64,000 nt of DNA from Mycobacterium sp. BK086. Lineage in GTDB: Bacteria; Actinomycetota; Actinomycetes; Mycobacteriales; Mycobacteriaceae. The notes beneath the pieces are model-generated. The model searched no databases and was not told the DNA's origin. It saw nothing but the letters and a program-made list of their open reading frames with translations. Positions 23,349 through 32,277 of the stretch are shown here, piece after piece. Made by a program: the position numbers and the translations under genes. The stretch covers positions 2,046,001 to 2,110,000 of the forward strand of contig SNWL01000003.1 in NCBI GenBank assembly GCA_004362315.1. Direction: 5' to 3'. The first letter of the stretch is position 1, and each line of letters starts with the position of its first letter.

Positions 23349-24502
23349 GCATCTGGAACACCCCCGAACGCCAGCAGCTGCGCAAGACCGTGCGCAGCTT
23401 CGCCGAGCGCGAGATCCTGCCGCACATCGAGGAGTGGGAGCGTGCCGGTGAACTCCCGCGCGATCTGCACCGGAAGGCCGCCGCGGCCGGACTGTTGGGC
23501 GCCGAGCTGCCCGAGTCTGTCGGCGGTGGCGGCGGCGACGCCGCAGACTCGCTGATCATCTGCGAGGAGTTGCACGAAGCAGGCACTCCCGGTGGGGTTT
23601 TCGCCTCACTGTTCACCTGCGGTATCGCAGTGCCGCACATGGTGGCCTCCGGCGACGAGCGGCTGATCGAGAAATTCGTCCGGCCGACGTTGCGCGGTGA
23701 GCTGATCGGGTCGCTGGCCATCACCGAGCCGGGCGGCGGCTCCGACGTCGGCCACTTGCGGACAACGGCGACCCGCGCCGGCGACGAGTACGTCGTCAAC
23801 GGTGCCAAGACCTACATCACGTCGGGGGTGCGTGCCGACTACGTCGTCACCGCGGTACGCACCGGCGGCACCGAAAATACTGGCGCATCCGGCGTTTCGC
23901 TGCTCGTCGTGGAGAAGGGCACACCGGGCTTTGAAGTCACCCGCAGGCTAGACAAGATGGGCTGGCGGTCCTCGGACACCGCCGAGCTTGCCTACTCCGA
24001 GGCTCGGGTACCGGCCGCCAACCTGGTGGGTGCCGAGAACACCGGCTTCGCCCAGATCGCCTCGGCCTTCGTGTCCGAGCGGATCGGTCTTGCGGCCCAG
24101 GCATATTCGTCGGCGCAACGGTGCCTGGACCTGACCGTGCAATGGTGCCGCGACCGGGAGACATTCGGCCGTCCGCTGATCTCCCGGCAGTCGGTGCAGA
24201 ACACGCTGTCCGAGATGGCCCGCCGGATCGATGTGGCGCGGGTGTACTCGCGCAGTGTGGTCGAGCGGCAATTAGCGGGTGAGGCCGACCTGATCGCGAC
24301 GGTGTGCTTCGCCAAGAACACCGCGGTCGAGGCCGGTGAATGGGTGGCGCACCAGGCGGTTCAACTGTTCGGAGGGATGGGCTACATGACCGAGTGCGAA
24401 GTCGAACGCCAATACCGGGACATGCGGATCCTGGGCATCGGCGGGGGCACCAACGAAATCCTCACCAGCCTGGCCGCGAAAGCACTGGGATATCAGGCAT
24501 GA
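23345..24502 (+). CDS. fadE13: Acyl-CoA dehydrogenase (FadE13-like)
   Basis: A 385-residue flavoprotein of the acyl-CoA dehydrogenase family. Motifs: SLAITEPGGGSDVGHLRTTATR (FAD/substrate loop), YVVNGAKTYITSGVRADYVV, RDRETFGRPL, and QLFGGMGYMTECEVERQYRDMRI. The usual catalytic Glu position near the C-terminus is Gly (GIGGGTNEI), while a Glu is present in the alternative site FVSERIGLAAQ, the arrangement of isovaleryl-CoA and long-chain dehydrogenases. That suggests a branched or bulky acyl-CoA substrate (inference). GTG overlaps the AtuA-like stop (GTGA); its own stop overlaps the ATG of the carboxyltransferase gene. It matches Rv0975c in position. Confidence 0.92.
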   Translation: MSIWNTPERQQLRKTVRSFAEREILPHIEEWERAGELPRDLHRKAAAAGLLGAELPESVGGGGGDAADSLIICEELHEAGTPGGVFASLFTCGIAVPHMVASGDERLIEKFVRPTLRGELIGSLAITEPGGGSDVGHLRTTATRAGDEYVVNGAKTYITSGVRADYVVTAVRTGGTENTGASGVSLLVVEKGTPGFEVTRRLDKMGWRSSDTAELAYSEARVPAANLVGAENTGFAQIASAFVSERIGLAAQAYSSAQRCLDLTVQWCRDRETFGRPLISRQSVQNTLSEMARRIDVARVYSRSVVERQLAGEADLIATVCFAKNTAVEAGEWVAHQAVQLFGGMGYMTECEVERQYRDMRILGIGGGTNEILTSLAAKALGYQA

Positions 24503-26094
24503 CCGTCTTGAACAGCGTCATCGACCCCAAGGCGCCGACGTATATCGAGGCGGCCGAGGCCATGACGGCCAAGCTCGCCGAAATCGACGGCGAACTGGCC
24601 AAGGCGCTGGCCGGCGGTGGTGCGAAATATGTTGACCGGCACCACAATCGGGGCAAGCTCACGGCCCGCGAACGTATCGAGCTGCTGGTCGACCCCGATT
24701 CCCCGTTTCTGGAACTGTGTCCACTGGCCGCCTATGGCAGCGACTTCCAGGTCGGCGCCAGCCTGGTGACGGGCATTGGTGTGGTCGAGGGCGTCGAGTG
24801 TCTGCTGATCGCCAACGATCCCACCGTCAAGGGCGGCACCAGTAACCCCTGGACGCTGAAGAAGATGCTGCGGGCCAACCAGGTTGCCCTCGAGAACCGG
24901 CTGCCGGTGATCTCGCTGGTGGAATCCGGCGGTGCGGATCTGCCCACGCAGAAGGAGATCTTCATCCCGGGTGGACGGATGTTCCGGGACCTGACGCAAC
25001 TCTCGGCCGCAGGCATTCCCACGATCGCGCTGGTATTCGGCAACTCGACAGCTGGTGGCGCCTACATCCCTGGGATGTCCGATCACGTCGTGATGATCAA
25101 GGAACGCTCGAAGGTCTTCCTGGCCGGTCCGCCGCTGGTGAAGATGGCCACCGGCGAGGAGGCCGACGACGAATCGCTCGGTGGCGCCGAAATGCACGCC
25201 AGGGTATCGGGTTTGGCGGACTACTTCGCCGTCGACGAGCTCGACGCCATCCGCATCGGCCGTCGCATCGTGGCCCGGCTGAACTGGGCCAAACAGGGGC
25301 CCACACCCCGCCCGGTGATCGCCCCGCTGGCCGACCCCGAAGAACTGCTCGGCATCGTCTCGGCCGATCTGCGGATTCCCTTCGACCCCCGGGAAGTGAT
25401 CGCCCGGGTCGTCGACGGCTCCGACTTCGACGAGTTCAAGGCGATGTACGGCGCATCCCTGGTGACCGGCTGGGCCACCCTGCACGGCTACCCGGTCGGC
25501 ATCCTCGCCAACGCCCGCGGTGTGCTGTTCAGCGAGGAATCCCAGAAGGCCACCCAGTTCATCCAGCTGGCCAACCGCTCCAATACACCACTGTTGTTCC
25601 TGCACAACACGACCGGCTACATGGTCGGCAAAGCCTATGAGGAAGGCGGGATGGTCAAGCACGGCTCGATGATGATCAACGCCGTCTCCAACTCGCGGGT
25701 CCCGCACATCTCGCTGCTGATCGGCGCGTCCTACGGCGCAGGCCACTACGGCATGTGTGGCCGCGCCTACGATCCGCGGTTCCTCTTCGCCTGGCCCAGC
25801 GCCAAATCCGCGGTGATGGGCGGCGCGCAGCTGGCCGGCGTGTTGTCGATCGTCAACCGCGCGGCCACCGAAGCCCGCGGCGGAACGGTCGACGAACAAG
25901 CCGACGCCGCCCTACGGGCAGCCGTCGAGGCGCAGATCGAAGCCGAGTCGCTACCGATGTTCCTGTCCGGGCGGATCTACGACGACGGGGTGATCGATCC
26001 CCGCGACACCCGCACCGTGCTCGGAATGTGCCTGTCCGCCATAGCCAATGCACCGATCGAGGGGACGTCGAACTTCGGCGTCTTCCGGATGTGA
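24499..26094 (+). CDS. accD2: Acyl-CoA carboxylase beta subunit (AccD2-like carboxyltransferase)
   Basis: A 531-residue carboxyltransferase with the two crotonase-like halves of the biotin-dependent carboxylase beta subunit: LTARERIELLVDPDSPFLEL, ANDPTVKGGTSNPWTLKKMLRA, SGGADLPTQKEIFIPGG, FGNSTAGGAYIPGMSDHVV, then LFLHNTTGYMVGKAYEEGGMVKHG and GASYGAGHYGMCGRAYDPRF. It resembles 3-methylcrotonyl- and geranyl-CoA carboxylase beta subunits more than propionyl/acetyl-CoA ones. It transfers carboxyl from carboxybiotin on the alpha subunit encoded next. ATG 24499 overlaps the preceding stop by 4 nt; the gap to accA2 is five bases. Substrate is unresolved for this mycobacterial pair. Confidence 0.93.
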   Translation: MTVLNSVIDPKAPTYIEAAEAMTAKLAEIDGELAKALAGGGAKYVDRHHNRGKLTARERIELLVDPDSPFLELCPLAAYGSDFQVGASLVTGIGVVEGVECLLIANDPTVKGGTSNPWTLKKMLRANQVALENRLPVISLVESGGADLPTQKEIFIPGGRMFRDLTQLSAAGIPTIALVFGNSTAGGAYIPGMSDHVVMIKERSKVFLAGPPLVKMATGEEADDESLGGAEMHARVSGLADYFAVDELDAIRIGRRIVARLNWAKQGPTPRPVIAPLADPEELLGIVSADLRIPFDPREVIARVVDGSDFDEFKAMYGASLVTGWATLHGYPVGILANARGVLFSEESQKATQFIQLANRSNTPLLFLHNTTGYMVGKAYEEGGMVKHGSMMINAVSNSRVPHISLLIGASYGAGHYGMCGRAYDPRFLFAWPSAKSAVMGGAQLAGVLSIVNRAATEARGGTVDEQADAALRAAVEAQIEAESLPMFLSGRIYDDGVIDPRDTRTVLGMCLSAIANAPIEGTSNFGVFRM

Positions 26095-26099
26095 GCCCC

Positions 26100-28076
26100 A
26101 TGATCTCTCGAGTCCTCGTTGCCAATCGCGGTGAGATCGCCCGCCGCGTCTTCGCCACCTGCCGCCGGCTCGGCATCGCCACAGTGGCCGTGTACACCGA
26201 TCCCGACGCGTCGTCCCCCCACGTCGAGGAGGCCGACGCCCGGGTACGTCTGGACGGAAATTTTGGTTACCTGGACGCCGCGCAGCTGATCTCGTCCGCG
26301 AAGGCCTCCGGTGCCGACGCCATCCACCCCGGTTACGGATTCCTCTCCGAGAACCCCGATTTCGCCAAAGCTGTCATCGACGCCGGGCTGACCTGGATCG
26401 GGCCGCCGGTGGCCGCTGTCGCATCGATGGGCTCCAAGATCGAGGCCAAGAAGATGATGGCCGCGGCCGGGGTCCCCGTGCTCGACGAACTCGACCCCGA
26501 GGCAGTCACCCAGAATCAGCTACCGGTGCTGGTGAAGGCGTCGGCGGGTGGCGGCGGCCGTGGTATGCGGGTGGTGACCGAGCTCGCCGAGCTCGCGGCC
26601 CAGGTGCAGGCCGCAAGCCGGGAAGCTCAGTCGGCGTTCGGCGATCCGACAGTGTTCTGCGAGCGGTACCTGCCGACCGGCCACCATGTCGAGGTCCAGA
26701 TACTCGCCGACGAGCACGGCACGGTCTGGGCGGTCGGCGAGCGGGAATGCTCCATTCAACGCCGGCACCAGAAGATCATCGAGGAGGCGCCCTCTCCCCT
26801 GGTGGACCGTGTTGCGGGCATGCGGGACAGGCTTTTTCAGGCCGCGCGGCTGGCAGCCGGCGCGATCGGTTACACCGGGGCGGGCACGGTGGAGTTCCTC
26901 GCCGGCGATGACGGCGAGTTCTACTTCCTCGAGATGAACACCCGCCTGCAGGTCGAGCATCCCGTCACCGAGCTCACCACTGGTCTGGACCTCGTCGAGT
27001 TGCAGCTCTCGGTGGCCGACGGAGAGCGGCTCGGCGCCGAGCCGCCTGCGGCCCGTGGGCATTCGATCGAGGCGCGGATCTACGCCGAGGACCCGGCCCG
27101 CAACTGGCAGCCCCAGGCTGGTCACATCCACCGGTTCGAGGTGCCCGGCACCACAACCACTTTCGGCCCGCTCAACGGCACCGGAATCCGACTCGACTCC
27201 GGTGTCGCCGACTCCTCCGTGGTGTCGATCCACTACGACCCGATGCTGGCCAAGGTCATCTCGTACGCCCCGACCCGCAGGCGCGCGGCGCAGGTGCTCG
27301 CCGACGCACTCGCAAGGACCCGGCTGCACGGGGTCCGCACCAACCGCGACCTCTTGGTCAATGTCCTTACCCACCAAGCCTTCCTGGCCGGTGCGACCGA
27401 CACGGCCTTCTTCGACACGCACGGGTTGCCCGAGCTGGCCCGGCCCCTGGCAGATGAAGCGACGATCCGGCTCGCGGCGGTGGCCGCAGCGCTGGCCGAC
27501 GCCGCCAACAACCGCGCCACGGCGACGGTGCTGGGCGAGATAACCAGCGGCTGGCGCAATGTCGTCTCGGGCAACCAGCACAAGACCTACCTGGACGCGG
27601 CCGGTCAGGAACACCTCGTCGCCTATCGATTCACCCGCGACGGCCTGGTGCTGCCCGACGACGACGGCGCGACCCTGGTATCGGCTCAGCCGGATCGGGT
27701 GGTGCTCGCAAGCGATGGCGGGGTGGCCACGGCATTCGAGGTAAGCCGTTATGGCACTGAGGTTTACGTCGACTCACCGCTGGGTCCCGTCACCCTGACT
27801 GCCGCCCCGCGGTTTCCCGAACCGGGCTCGGCTGTCGAGAAGGGTTCGCTGCTGGCACCCATGCCCGGCTCGGTCATCCGCCTCGGCGCCGCACTGGGCG
27901 ACACCGTCACCCTCGGTCAGCCGCTGGTCTGGCTGGAGGCGATGAAGATGGAACACACCATCAACGCGCCGACCGACGGCGTGGTGACCCAACTTGACGT
28001 CAGCGTCGGCCAGCAGGTCGACGTCGGAACCGTCCTCGCCCGGGTGGAGAACCCGGCAGCGGGAGAAGGAGAGTAA
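26100..28076 (+). CDS. accA2: Biotin-dependent acyl-CoA carboxylase alpha subunit (AccA2-like)
   Basis: A 658-residue protein with a biotin carboxylase domain (1-445) and a C-terminal biotin carrier domain. Visible motifs: LVANRGEIARRVF, HPGYGFLSENPDFA, the ATP-grasp glycine loop KASAGGGGRGMRVV, ERECSIQRRHQKIIEEAPSP, and EMNTRLQVEHPVTE. The biotin attachment motif is EAMKMEH about 35 residues before the C-terminus. It carboxylates biotin with ATP and bicarbonate and pairs with the beta subunit just upstream. ATG at 26100 (MISRVLVANRG) was chosen; a longer open frame from 25755 overlaps accD2 in another frame. The stop shares a base with the next ATG (TAATG). Confidence 0.95.
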   Translation: MISRVLVANRGEIARRVFATCRRLGIATVAVYTDPDASSPHVEEADARVRLDGNFGYLDAAQLISSAKASGADAIHPGYGFLSENPDFAKAVIDAGLTWIGPPVAAVASMGSKIEAKKMMAAAGVPVLDELDPEAVTQNQLPVLVKASAGGGGRGMRVVTELAELAAQVQAASREAQSAFGDPTVFCERYLPTGHHVEVQILADEHGTVWAVGERECSIQRRHQKIIEEAPSPLVDRVAGMRDRLFQAARLAAGAIGYTGAGTVEFLAGDDGEFYFLEMNTRLQVEHPVTELTTGLDLVELQLSVADGERLGAEPPAARGHSIEARIYAEDPARNWQPQAGHIHRFEVPGTTTTFGPLNGTGIRLDSGVADSSVVSIHYDPMLAKVISYAPTRRRAAQVLADALARTRLHGVRTNRDLLVNVLTHQAFLAGATDTAFFDTHGLPELARPLADEATIRLAAVAAALADAANNRATATVLGEITSGWRNVVSGNQHKTYLDAAGQEHLVAYRFTRDGLVLPDDDGATLVSAQPDRVVLASDGGVATAFEVSRYGTEVYVDSPLGPVTLTAAPRFPEPGSAVEKGSLLAPMPGSVIRLGAALGDTVTLGQPLVWLEAMKMEHTINAPTDGVVTQLDVSVGQQVDVGTVLARVENPAAGEGE

Positions 28077-29242
28077 TGACCGACACCGGCTTCATCGAGA
28101 GCGAGGAACGCCAAGAGCTGCGCAAGGCGGTCGCCGCGCTGGCGTCGAGCTACGGCCAGGACTACTACCTGGCGAAGGCCCGCGCCGGTCAGTACACCGA
28201 CGAATTGTGGGCGGAGGCAGGGAAACTCGGCTTCATTGGCGTCAACCTCCCCGAGGAGTACGGCGGCGGCGGTGCGGGCATGTACGAACTCTCGCTGGTC
28301 ATGGACGAGATGGCCTCCAATGGGTGTTCGCTGCTGATGATGGTGGTGTCACCGGCCATCAACGGCACGATCATCAGCAAGTTCGGCACCGACGAGCAGA
28401 AGAAGCGCTGGCTGCCGGGAATCGCCGACGGAACGACCACCATGGCGTTCGCCATCACCGAACCCGACGCCGGGTCGAACTCACATCGCATCACCACCAC
28501 CGCTCGACGGGACGGCAGCGACTGGATCCTGTCCGGTCAGAAGGTGTACATCTCCGGCGTCGATCAGGCCCAGGCGGTGCTGGTCGTCGGCCGGATGGAA
28601 GACGCCAAGACCGGCAACCTCAAGCCGGCGCTGTTCATCGTGCCCACCGACACACCGGGTTTCACGTACACCAAGATCGATATGGAGATCATCAGCCCGG
28701 AAAATCAGTTCTCGCTGTTCATCGACGACGTCCGCCTGCCTGCCGACGCACTGGTGGGCTCGGAGGACGCCGCGATCGCACAACTCTTTGCCGGTCTGAA
28801 CCCCGAGCGGATCATGGGATCCGCCAACGCGATCGGCGTCGGGCGCTTCGCGCTCACCAAGGCGGCCGACTACGTCAAGACCCGTCAGGTGTGGAAGACC
28901 CCGATCGGCGCGCATCAGGGCATCGCACATCCGCTGGCGCAGAATCACATCGAACTCGAACTGGCCCGGCTGATGATGCAGAAGGCGGCCACGCTCTATG
29001 ACAACGGCGATGACTTCGGCTGCGCGGAGGCGGCGAATATGGCCAAATACGCGGCGGGCGAGGCGTCCACCCGGGCCGTCGACCAGGCCGTGCAATCGCT
29101 CGGCGGCAACGGGCTGACGAAGGAGTACGGCATCGCCTCGATGGTCACCGCCTCGCGACTGGCGCGCATCGCCCCGGTGAGCCGGGAGATGATCCTGAAC
29201 TTCGTCGCCCAGACCTCGCTGGGCCTGCCGCGGTCGTACTGA
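28076..29242 (+). CDS. fadE12: Acyl-CoA dehydrogenase (FadE12-like)
   Basis: A 388-residue acyl-CoA dehydrogenase. Motifs: GFIGVNLPEEYGGGGAGMYEL, AFAITEPDAGSNSHRITTTA, WILSGQKVYISGVDQAQAVLVVG, NPERIMGSANAIGVGRFAL and QSLGGNGLTKEYGIA. The C-terminal region where most relatives have the catalytic Glu reads RIAPVSREMILN, without an E-G-T; the Glu of NPERIMG occupies the alternative (isovaleryl-type) position. It is the second dehydrogenase in the operon, so it probably acts on a different intermediate from the first. Overlaps: TAATG with accA2, TGATG with the hydratase gene. Corresponds to Rv0972c. Confidence 0.92.
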   Translation: MTDTGFIESEERQELRKAVAALASSYGQDYYLAKARAGQYTDELWAEAGKLGFIGVNLPEEYGGGGAGMYELSLVMDEMASNGCSLLMMVVSPAINGTIISKFGTDEQKKRWLPGIADGTTTMAFAITEPDAGSNSHRITTTARRDGSDWILSGQKVYISGVDQAQAVLVVGRMEDAKTGNLKPALFIVPTDTPGFTYTKIDMEIISPENQFSLFIDDVRLPADALVGSEDAAIAQLFAGLNPERIMGSANAIGVGRFALTKAADYVKTRQVWKTPIGAHQGIAHPLAQNHIELELARLMMQKAATLYDNGDDFGCAEAANMAKYAAGEASTRAVDQAVQSLGGNGLTKEYGIASMVTASRLARIAPVSREMILNFVAQTSLGLPRSY

Positions 29243-30009
29243 TGAAGCCGCTGGTCACCTACGCCGTCGACGGACACGTCGCCCGGCTGACCCTGGACTC
29301 ACCGCACAACCGCAATGCGCTGTCCACCCGACTGGTCGAACAGCTGCATGCCGGGCTGCAGGCGGCCGCCGCCGATCCGTCGGTGCGGGCGGTGGTGCTC
29401 GGGCACACCGGCGGCACGTTCTGTGCCGGCGCCGACCTGAGCGAGGCCGCCGATGGCGATCCGTTCGAGTCGACCGCGGCCCGTGCCCGGGAGACGACGA
29501 CGGTATTGCGCGCGATCGTCGAATCGCCGGTGCCGGTGGTAGGGGCGATCGACGGCCATGTCCGCGCCGGCGGGCTGGGCCTGATCGGGGCGTGCGACAT
29601 CGTGGTCGCGGGCCCGCGCAGCACGTTTGCGCTGACCGAGGCGCGCATCGGTGTGGCGCCGGCGATCATCTCGCTCACCCTGCTGCCGAAACTGTCACCG
29701 CGAGCGGCTGCCCGCTACTACTTGACGGGTGAGACGTTCACCGCGGCCACGGCCGCCGAGATCGGGCTGATCACCATCGCCGCCGACGACGTCGACACCG
29801 CAGTGGCGGGCGTCGTCGCGGACCTGGGCCGTGGCTCGCCCCAGGGGCTGGCCGCATCAAAAGCCCTGACCACGGCCGATGTCCTGGCCGGATTCGACCG
29901 CGACGCCGAGCGATTGGCGAACGAGTCGGCGCGGCTGTTCGTCTCCGAGGAAGCGCGGGAAGGGATGCTCGCGTTTCTGGAGAAACGCCAGCCTCGCTGG
30001 CTGCGATAA
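29242..30009 (+). CDS. echA7: Enoyl-CoA hydratase/isomerase family protein (EchA7-like)
   Basis: A 255-residue crotonase-fold protein. Typical regions are VARLTLDSPHNRNALSTRLVEQL, VVLGHTGGTFCAGADLSEA (oxyanion-hole segment), GAIDGHVRAGGLGLIGACDIVVAG (second oxyanion-hole segment) and FALTEARIGVAPAI, where the catalytic Glu is expected. It would hydrate an unsaturated CoA thioester such as a glutaconyl-type product of the carboxylase. It is the last gene of the operon (TGATG overlap upstream); the next gene starts 64 bases later. No HMG-CoA lyase is in the cluster, so a complete leucine pathway would need a distant gene. Confidence 0.92.
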   Translation: MKPLVTYAVDGHVARLTLDSPHNRNALSTRLVEQLHAGLQAAAADPSVRAVVLGHTGGTFCAGADLSEAADGDPFESTAARARETTTVLRAIVESPVPVVGAIDGHVRAGGLGLIGACDIVVAGPRSTFALTEARIGVAPAIISLTLLPKLSPRAAARYYLTGETFTAATAAEIGLITIAADDVDTAVAGVVADLGRGSPQGLAASKALTTADVLAGFDRDAERLANESARLFVSEEAREGMLAFLEKRQPRWLR

Positions 30010-30073
30010 CACCACTGTGAGAGATCAGCGAACACTCTTGCGGTTGTCTTCCAGAGTCGTACCCTCGTAGGCG

Positions 30074-30685
30074 ATGAGCAATTTGACACCACGAGACGCG
30101 ACGACGCGGGCCGCTGATGCGGACCGCATCCAGGTTGCTCAGCTACTCACCGACGCCGCCTCCAAGGGACGTCTGCAGCTCGGAGAGTACGAGCAACGGC
30201 TGGCGAAGGCCTACGCCGCGCAGACCTACGACGACCTCGATCGGCTCACCGCGGACTTGCCCGAGGCGACGGACACGTCGCACCGGCGCGGCGCATCCAA
30301 GCCCGCACCCAAGACGCTGCTGCTGGCCATCCTGAGCGGGTTCGAACGCCGGGGTCGCTGGAATGTGCCGGGCCGGATCACCACGTTCACGTTGTTCGGC
30401 GGCGGCGTCGTGGACCTGCGCTACGCCGACTTCACCTCGGCCACAGTCGAAATCCACGCATACTCGATCATGGGCGGGCAGACCATTCTGCTGCCGCCGG
30501 AGATCAATCTCGAAGTCCGCGGCATCGGTGTGATGGGCGGGTTCGACCACAACGTCGACGGCGTCGGCACACCGGGCGCCCCGACGGTCACCATCCGGGG
30601 CTTCTCGTTGTGGGGCGGCGTGGGCGTCAAACGTAAGAACCGAAAGCCCGGCGGTTCCGAGCCGCAGGCACTCGGACCGGCCTGA
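30074..30685 (+). CDS. DUF1707 domain-containing protein (Rv0966c-like)
   Basis: A 203-residue protein. Residues about 15-65 are a DUF1707 domain (DADRIQVAQLLTDAASKGRLQLGEYEQRLAKAYAAQTYDDLDRLTADLP), a short helical domain common at the N-terminus of actinobacterial envelope-stress proteins. The C-terminal 90 residues form repeated short beta strands (TTFTLFGGGVVDLRYADF, EIHAYSIMGGQTILLPP, RGIGVMGGFDH, IRGFSLWGGVGVKRK), similar to the LiaF-type cell-wall-active-antibiotics response domain. There is no transmembrane segment. Function unknown. A strong terminator follows directly after the stop. ATG at 30074 fits the domain start. Confidence 0.85.
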   Translation: MSNLTPRDATTRAADADRIQVAQLLTDAASKGRLQLGEYEQRLAKAYAAQTYDDLDRLTADLPEATDTSHRRGASKPAPKTLLLAILSGFERRGRWNVPGRITTFTLFGGGVVDLRYADFTSATVEIHAYSIMGGQTILLPPEINLEVRGIGVMGGFDHNVDGVGTPGAPTVTIRGFSLWGGVGVKRKNRKPGGSEPQALGPA

Positions 30686-30692
30686 GCCCAGA

Positions 30693-30735
30693 AAAAACCT
30701 CGGCCCCTTCCTTTTCGGAAGGGGCCGAGGTTTTT
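30693..30735. terminator. Bidirectional terminator
   Basis: A 19-bp perfect stem, AAAAACCTCGGCCCCTTCC (30693-30711) and its complement (30717-30735), with a TTTTC loop. A and T tracts at the stem base suit both the DUF1707 gene and the convergent Ser-rich protein gene. Confidence 0.93.
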
Positions 30736-30744
30736 CTGAGTGGA

Positions 30745-31902
30745 CTACTTGGCGCTGCCGGCCGAGCTGGAGCTGCCCGAATCGCTCGAGCTGGAGCTGC
30801 TGCTCGAATCGCTCGAGGTCTTGGTGCTGGGCTTCGACTTCTTGGTGATGCCGAGCGCGTCCGAGATCTGCTTGCCGATCTTGTTCAGCGGGTTCTGCGG
30901 AGCCTTGGCGGGCTTGGTCGCCTTGGTCGCGGGCTTGGCCGACGACGCGACACCGGTGGTGGAGGTGCTGGTGTCGGTCGAGCTGCCCTCGGTGGAGGAG
31001 CTGCTCTCGGTCGAGCTGCTCTCCGTGGTCGAGCTGCCGCCGGTCGAGGAGGTGCTCTCGGTGGACGAGCTGCTGTCGGTCGACTCGGTCTTGACTTCAG
31101 CCGCGGCCGTCTTCTTCGCAGCCGCCGAGGAGCTGGCGGTCGGGTTCAAGGCGTTCTCGACGTTCTTGACGACGCCTTCGACGGCGGCGGCGGCCGCGCT
31201 GGCGGCACCGCTCAGTGCGGCGGCCGAGGGCAGGTTGTCCGAGATCGAGGTCGAGATGTAGGCCAGGATGGCCGACAGCCCGTTGGTGCTGTAGGAGAAC
31301 CCGGTGTTGGTGTCGGGGTCGTAGTCCGGGGTCTGGCCGTAGAAGAACAGGCTGGCCAGAATGCCGCCGCCGAGCTTGACCGGGCCGAGGTCGAAGGTGG
31401 GAACCAGCTGGGTTGCCGAGACCACGATCGAGTTGATGACGTTCGGGACGCCGTAGTAGAAGACCGTCTGCGCGGCCTGGAAGATCGGCGAGCTGGTACC
31501 GAACAGCTCGCCGGCGGCCACGTAAGGCACTGCGGGCGCGCCGATTTCGAAGTAGTAGTTGTCGAGGTCGAAGCCGGGGACGAACGACTCGGCAGCGTTG
31601 TCGACGAGGTAGTACAGAACACCCGGGGCGCCGGAGAGGTAAATGTCACTCACGCCCGGGTAGTAGGTGTTGGTGTCGGTGATGTAGCCGCCCCAGCCGA
31701 ACCAGTAGGCGTCGTTGATGCCCTGGATCGTGATGTCGGTGATCGCCGTCAGTGCGACCTGCGCGGTCGAGGTCCGCAGCGGGCTCGGCGCGCCGATCGC
31801 GAGATCGTGGGTCGGCACGAGTGCCGGTGTTGCGGCGACGATGGCGGCGGCGCTGGCCACTGCGGCGCCGGTCATCAGGAAAGGTCGAGTTCTTGACGCC
31901 AT
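30745..31902 (-). CDS. Exported protein with Ser/Thr-rich C-terminal region
   Basis: A 385-residue protein. Residues 1-30 look like a signal peptide (RPFLMTGAAVASAAAIVAATPALVP without a lipobox). Residues about 45-235 are aromatic-rich with repeated Gly-Tyr-Pro segments (AYWFGWGGYITDTNTYYPG, FVPGFDLDNYYFEIGAPAVPYV, VFYYGVPNVINSIVV, ILASLFFYGQTPDYDPD). This looks like mycobacterial exported hypothetical proteins and the C-terminal parts of some PE/PPE proteins, but there is no PE or PPE domain. Residues about 270-385 are Ser/Thr-rich with two K/P-rich patches (AKPATKATKPAKAPQNP; ITKKSKPSTKTS). ATG 31902 follows AAGGGGAACTAGCA. Function unknown. Confidence 0.72.
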   Translation of the reverse strand: MASRTRPFLMTGAAVASAAAIVAATPALVPTHDLAIGAPSPLRTSTAQVALTAITDITIQGINDAYWFGWGGYITDTNTYYPGVSDIYLSGAPGVLYYLVDNAAESFVPGFDLDNYYFEIGAPAVPYVAAGELFGTSSPIFQAAQTVFYYGVPNVINSIVVSATQLVPTFDLGPVKLGGGILASLFFYGQTPDYDPDTNTGFSYSTNGLSAILAYISTSISDNLPSAAALSGAASAAAAAVEGVVKNVENALNPTASSSAAAKKTAAAEVKTESTDSSSSTESTSSTGGSSTTESSSTESSSSTEGSSTDTSTSTTGVASSAKPATKATKPAKAPQNPLNKIGKQISDALGITKKSKPSTKTSSDSSSSSSSSDSGSSSSAGSAK

Positions 31903-32277
31903 TGCTAGTTCCCCTTGTTGGTGCGGTTCGCCAGGGTCGTGACGAACTCGATGCTTTGCTGATACGAATCTTAGAAGATCCTGATAGATACTAAGGGGCT
32001 GTTTGCCCTTCAGCAAGCGGTATGGGCGAACTTAAGGACTAAAGTACTTCTCTTTTGCCACACCCATCACGCCAGCTCGCGCGGTGTCGGGTAGCTAATT
32101 GACGCTCGAGAAACATCCGCGTTACCGACGTGTTGCACGTGTTCGCTAGCGCTAGGGGTTGGAGAACGTTGCCGTCAATAATAAAGAGGTTTGCCGCGCT
32201 CTTTCCGGTCCACACAATTCGGCGGGTGGCGACCAGCGGGGTGTAAAGATTTGCTGAATACCTGAGAGCTTCTCAGT
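31903..32277. other. Intergenic region, 375 nt
   Basis: No protein gene is supported; the minus-strand frame at 32175-32384 is a shadow running into the VWA gene end. It must hold the promoter of the exported Ser-rich protein. A palindrome CTAGCGCTAG (32146-32155) and a small hairpin CTGAGA/TCTCAG (32262-32276) next to the VWA stop are visible. AT content is higher than in the flanking genes. Confidence 0.55.
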
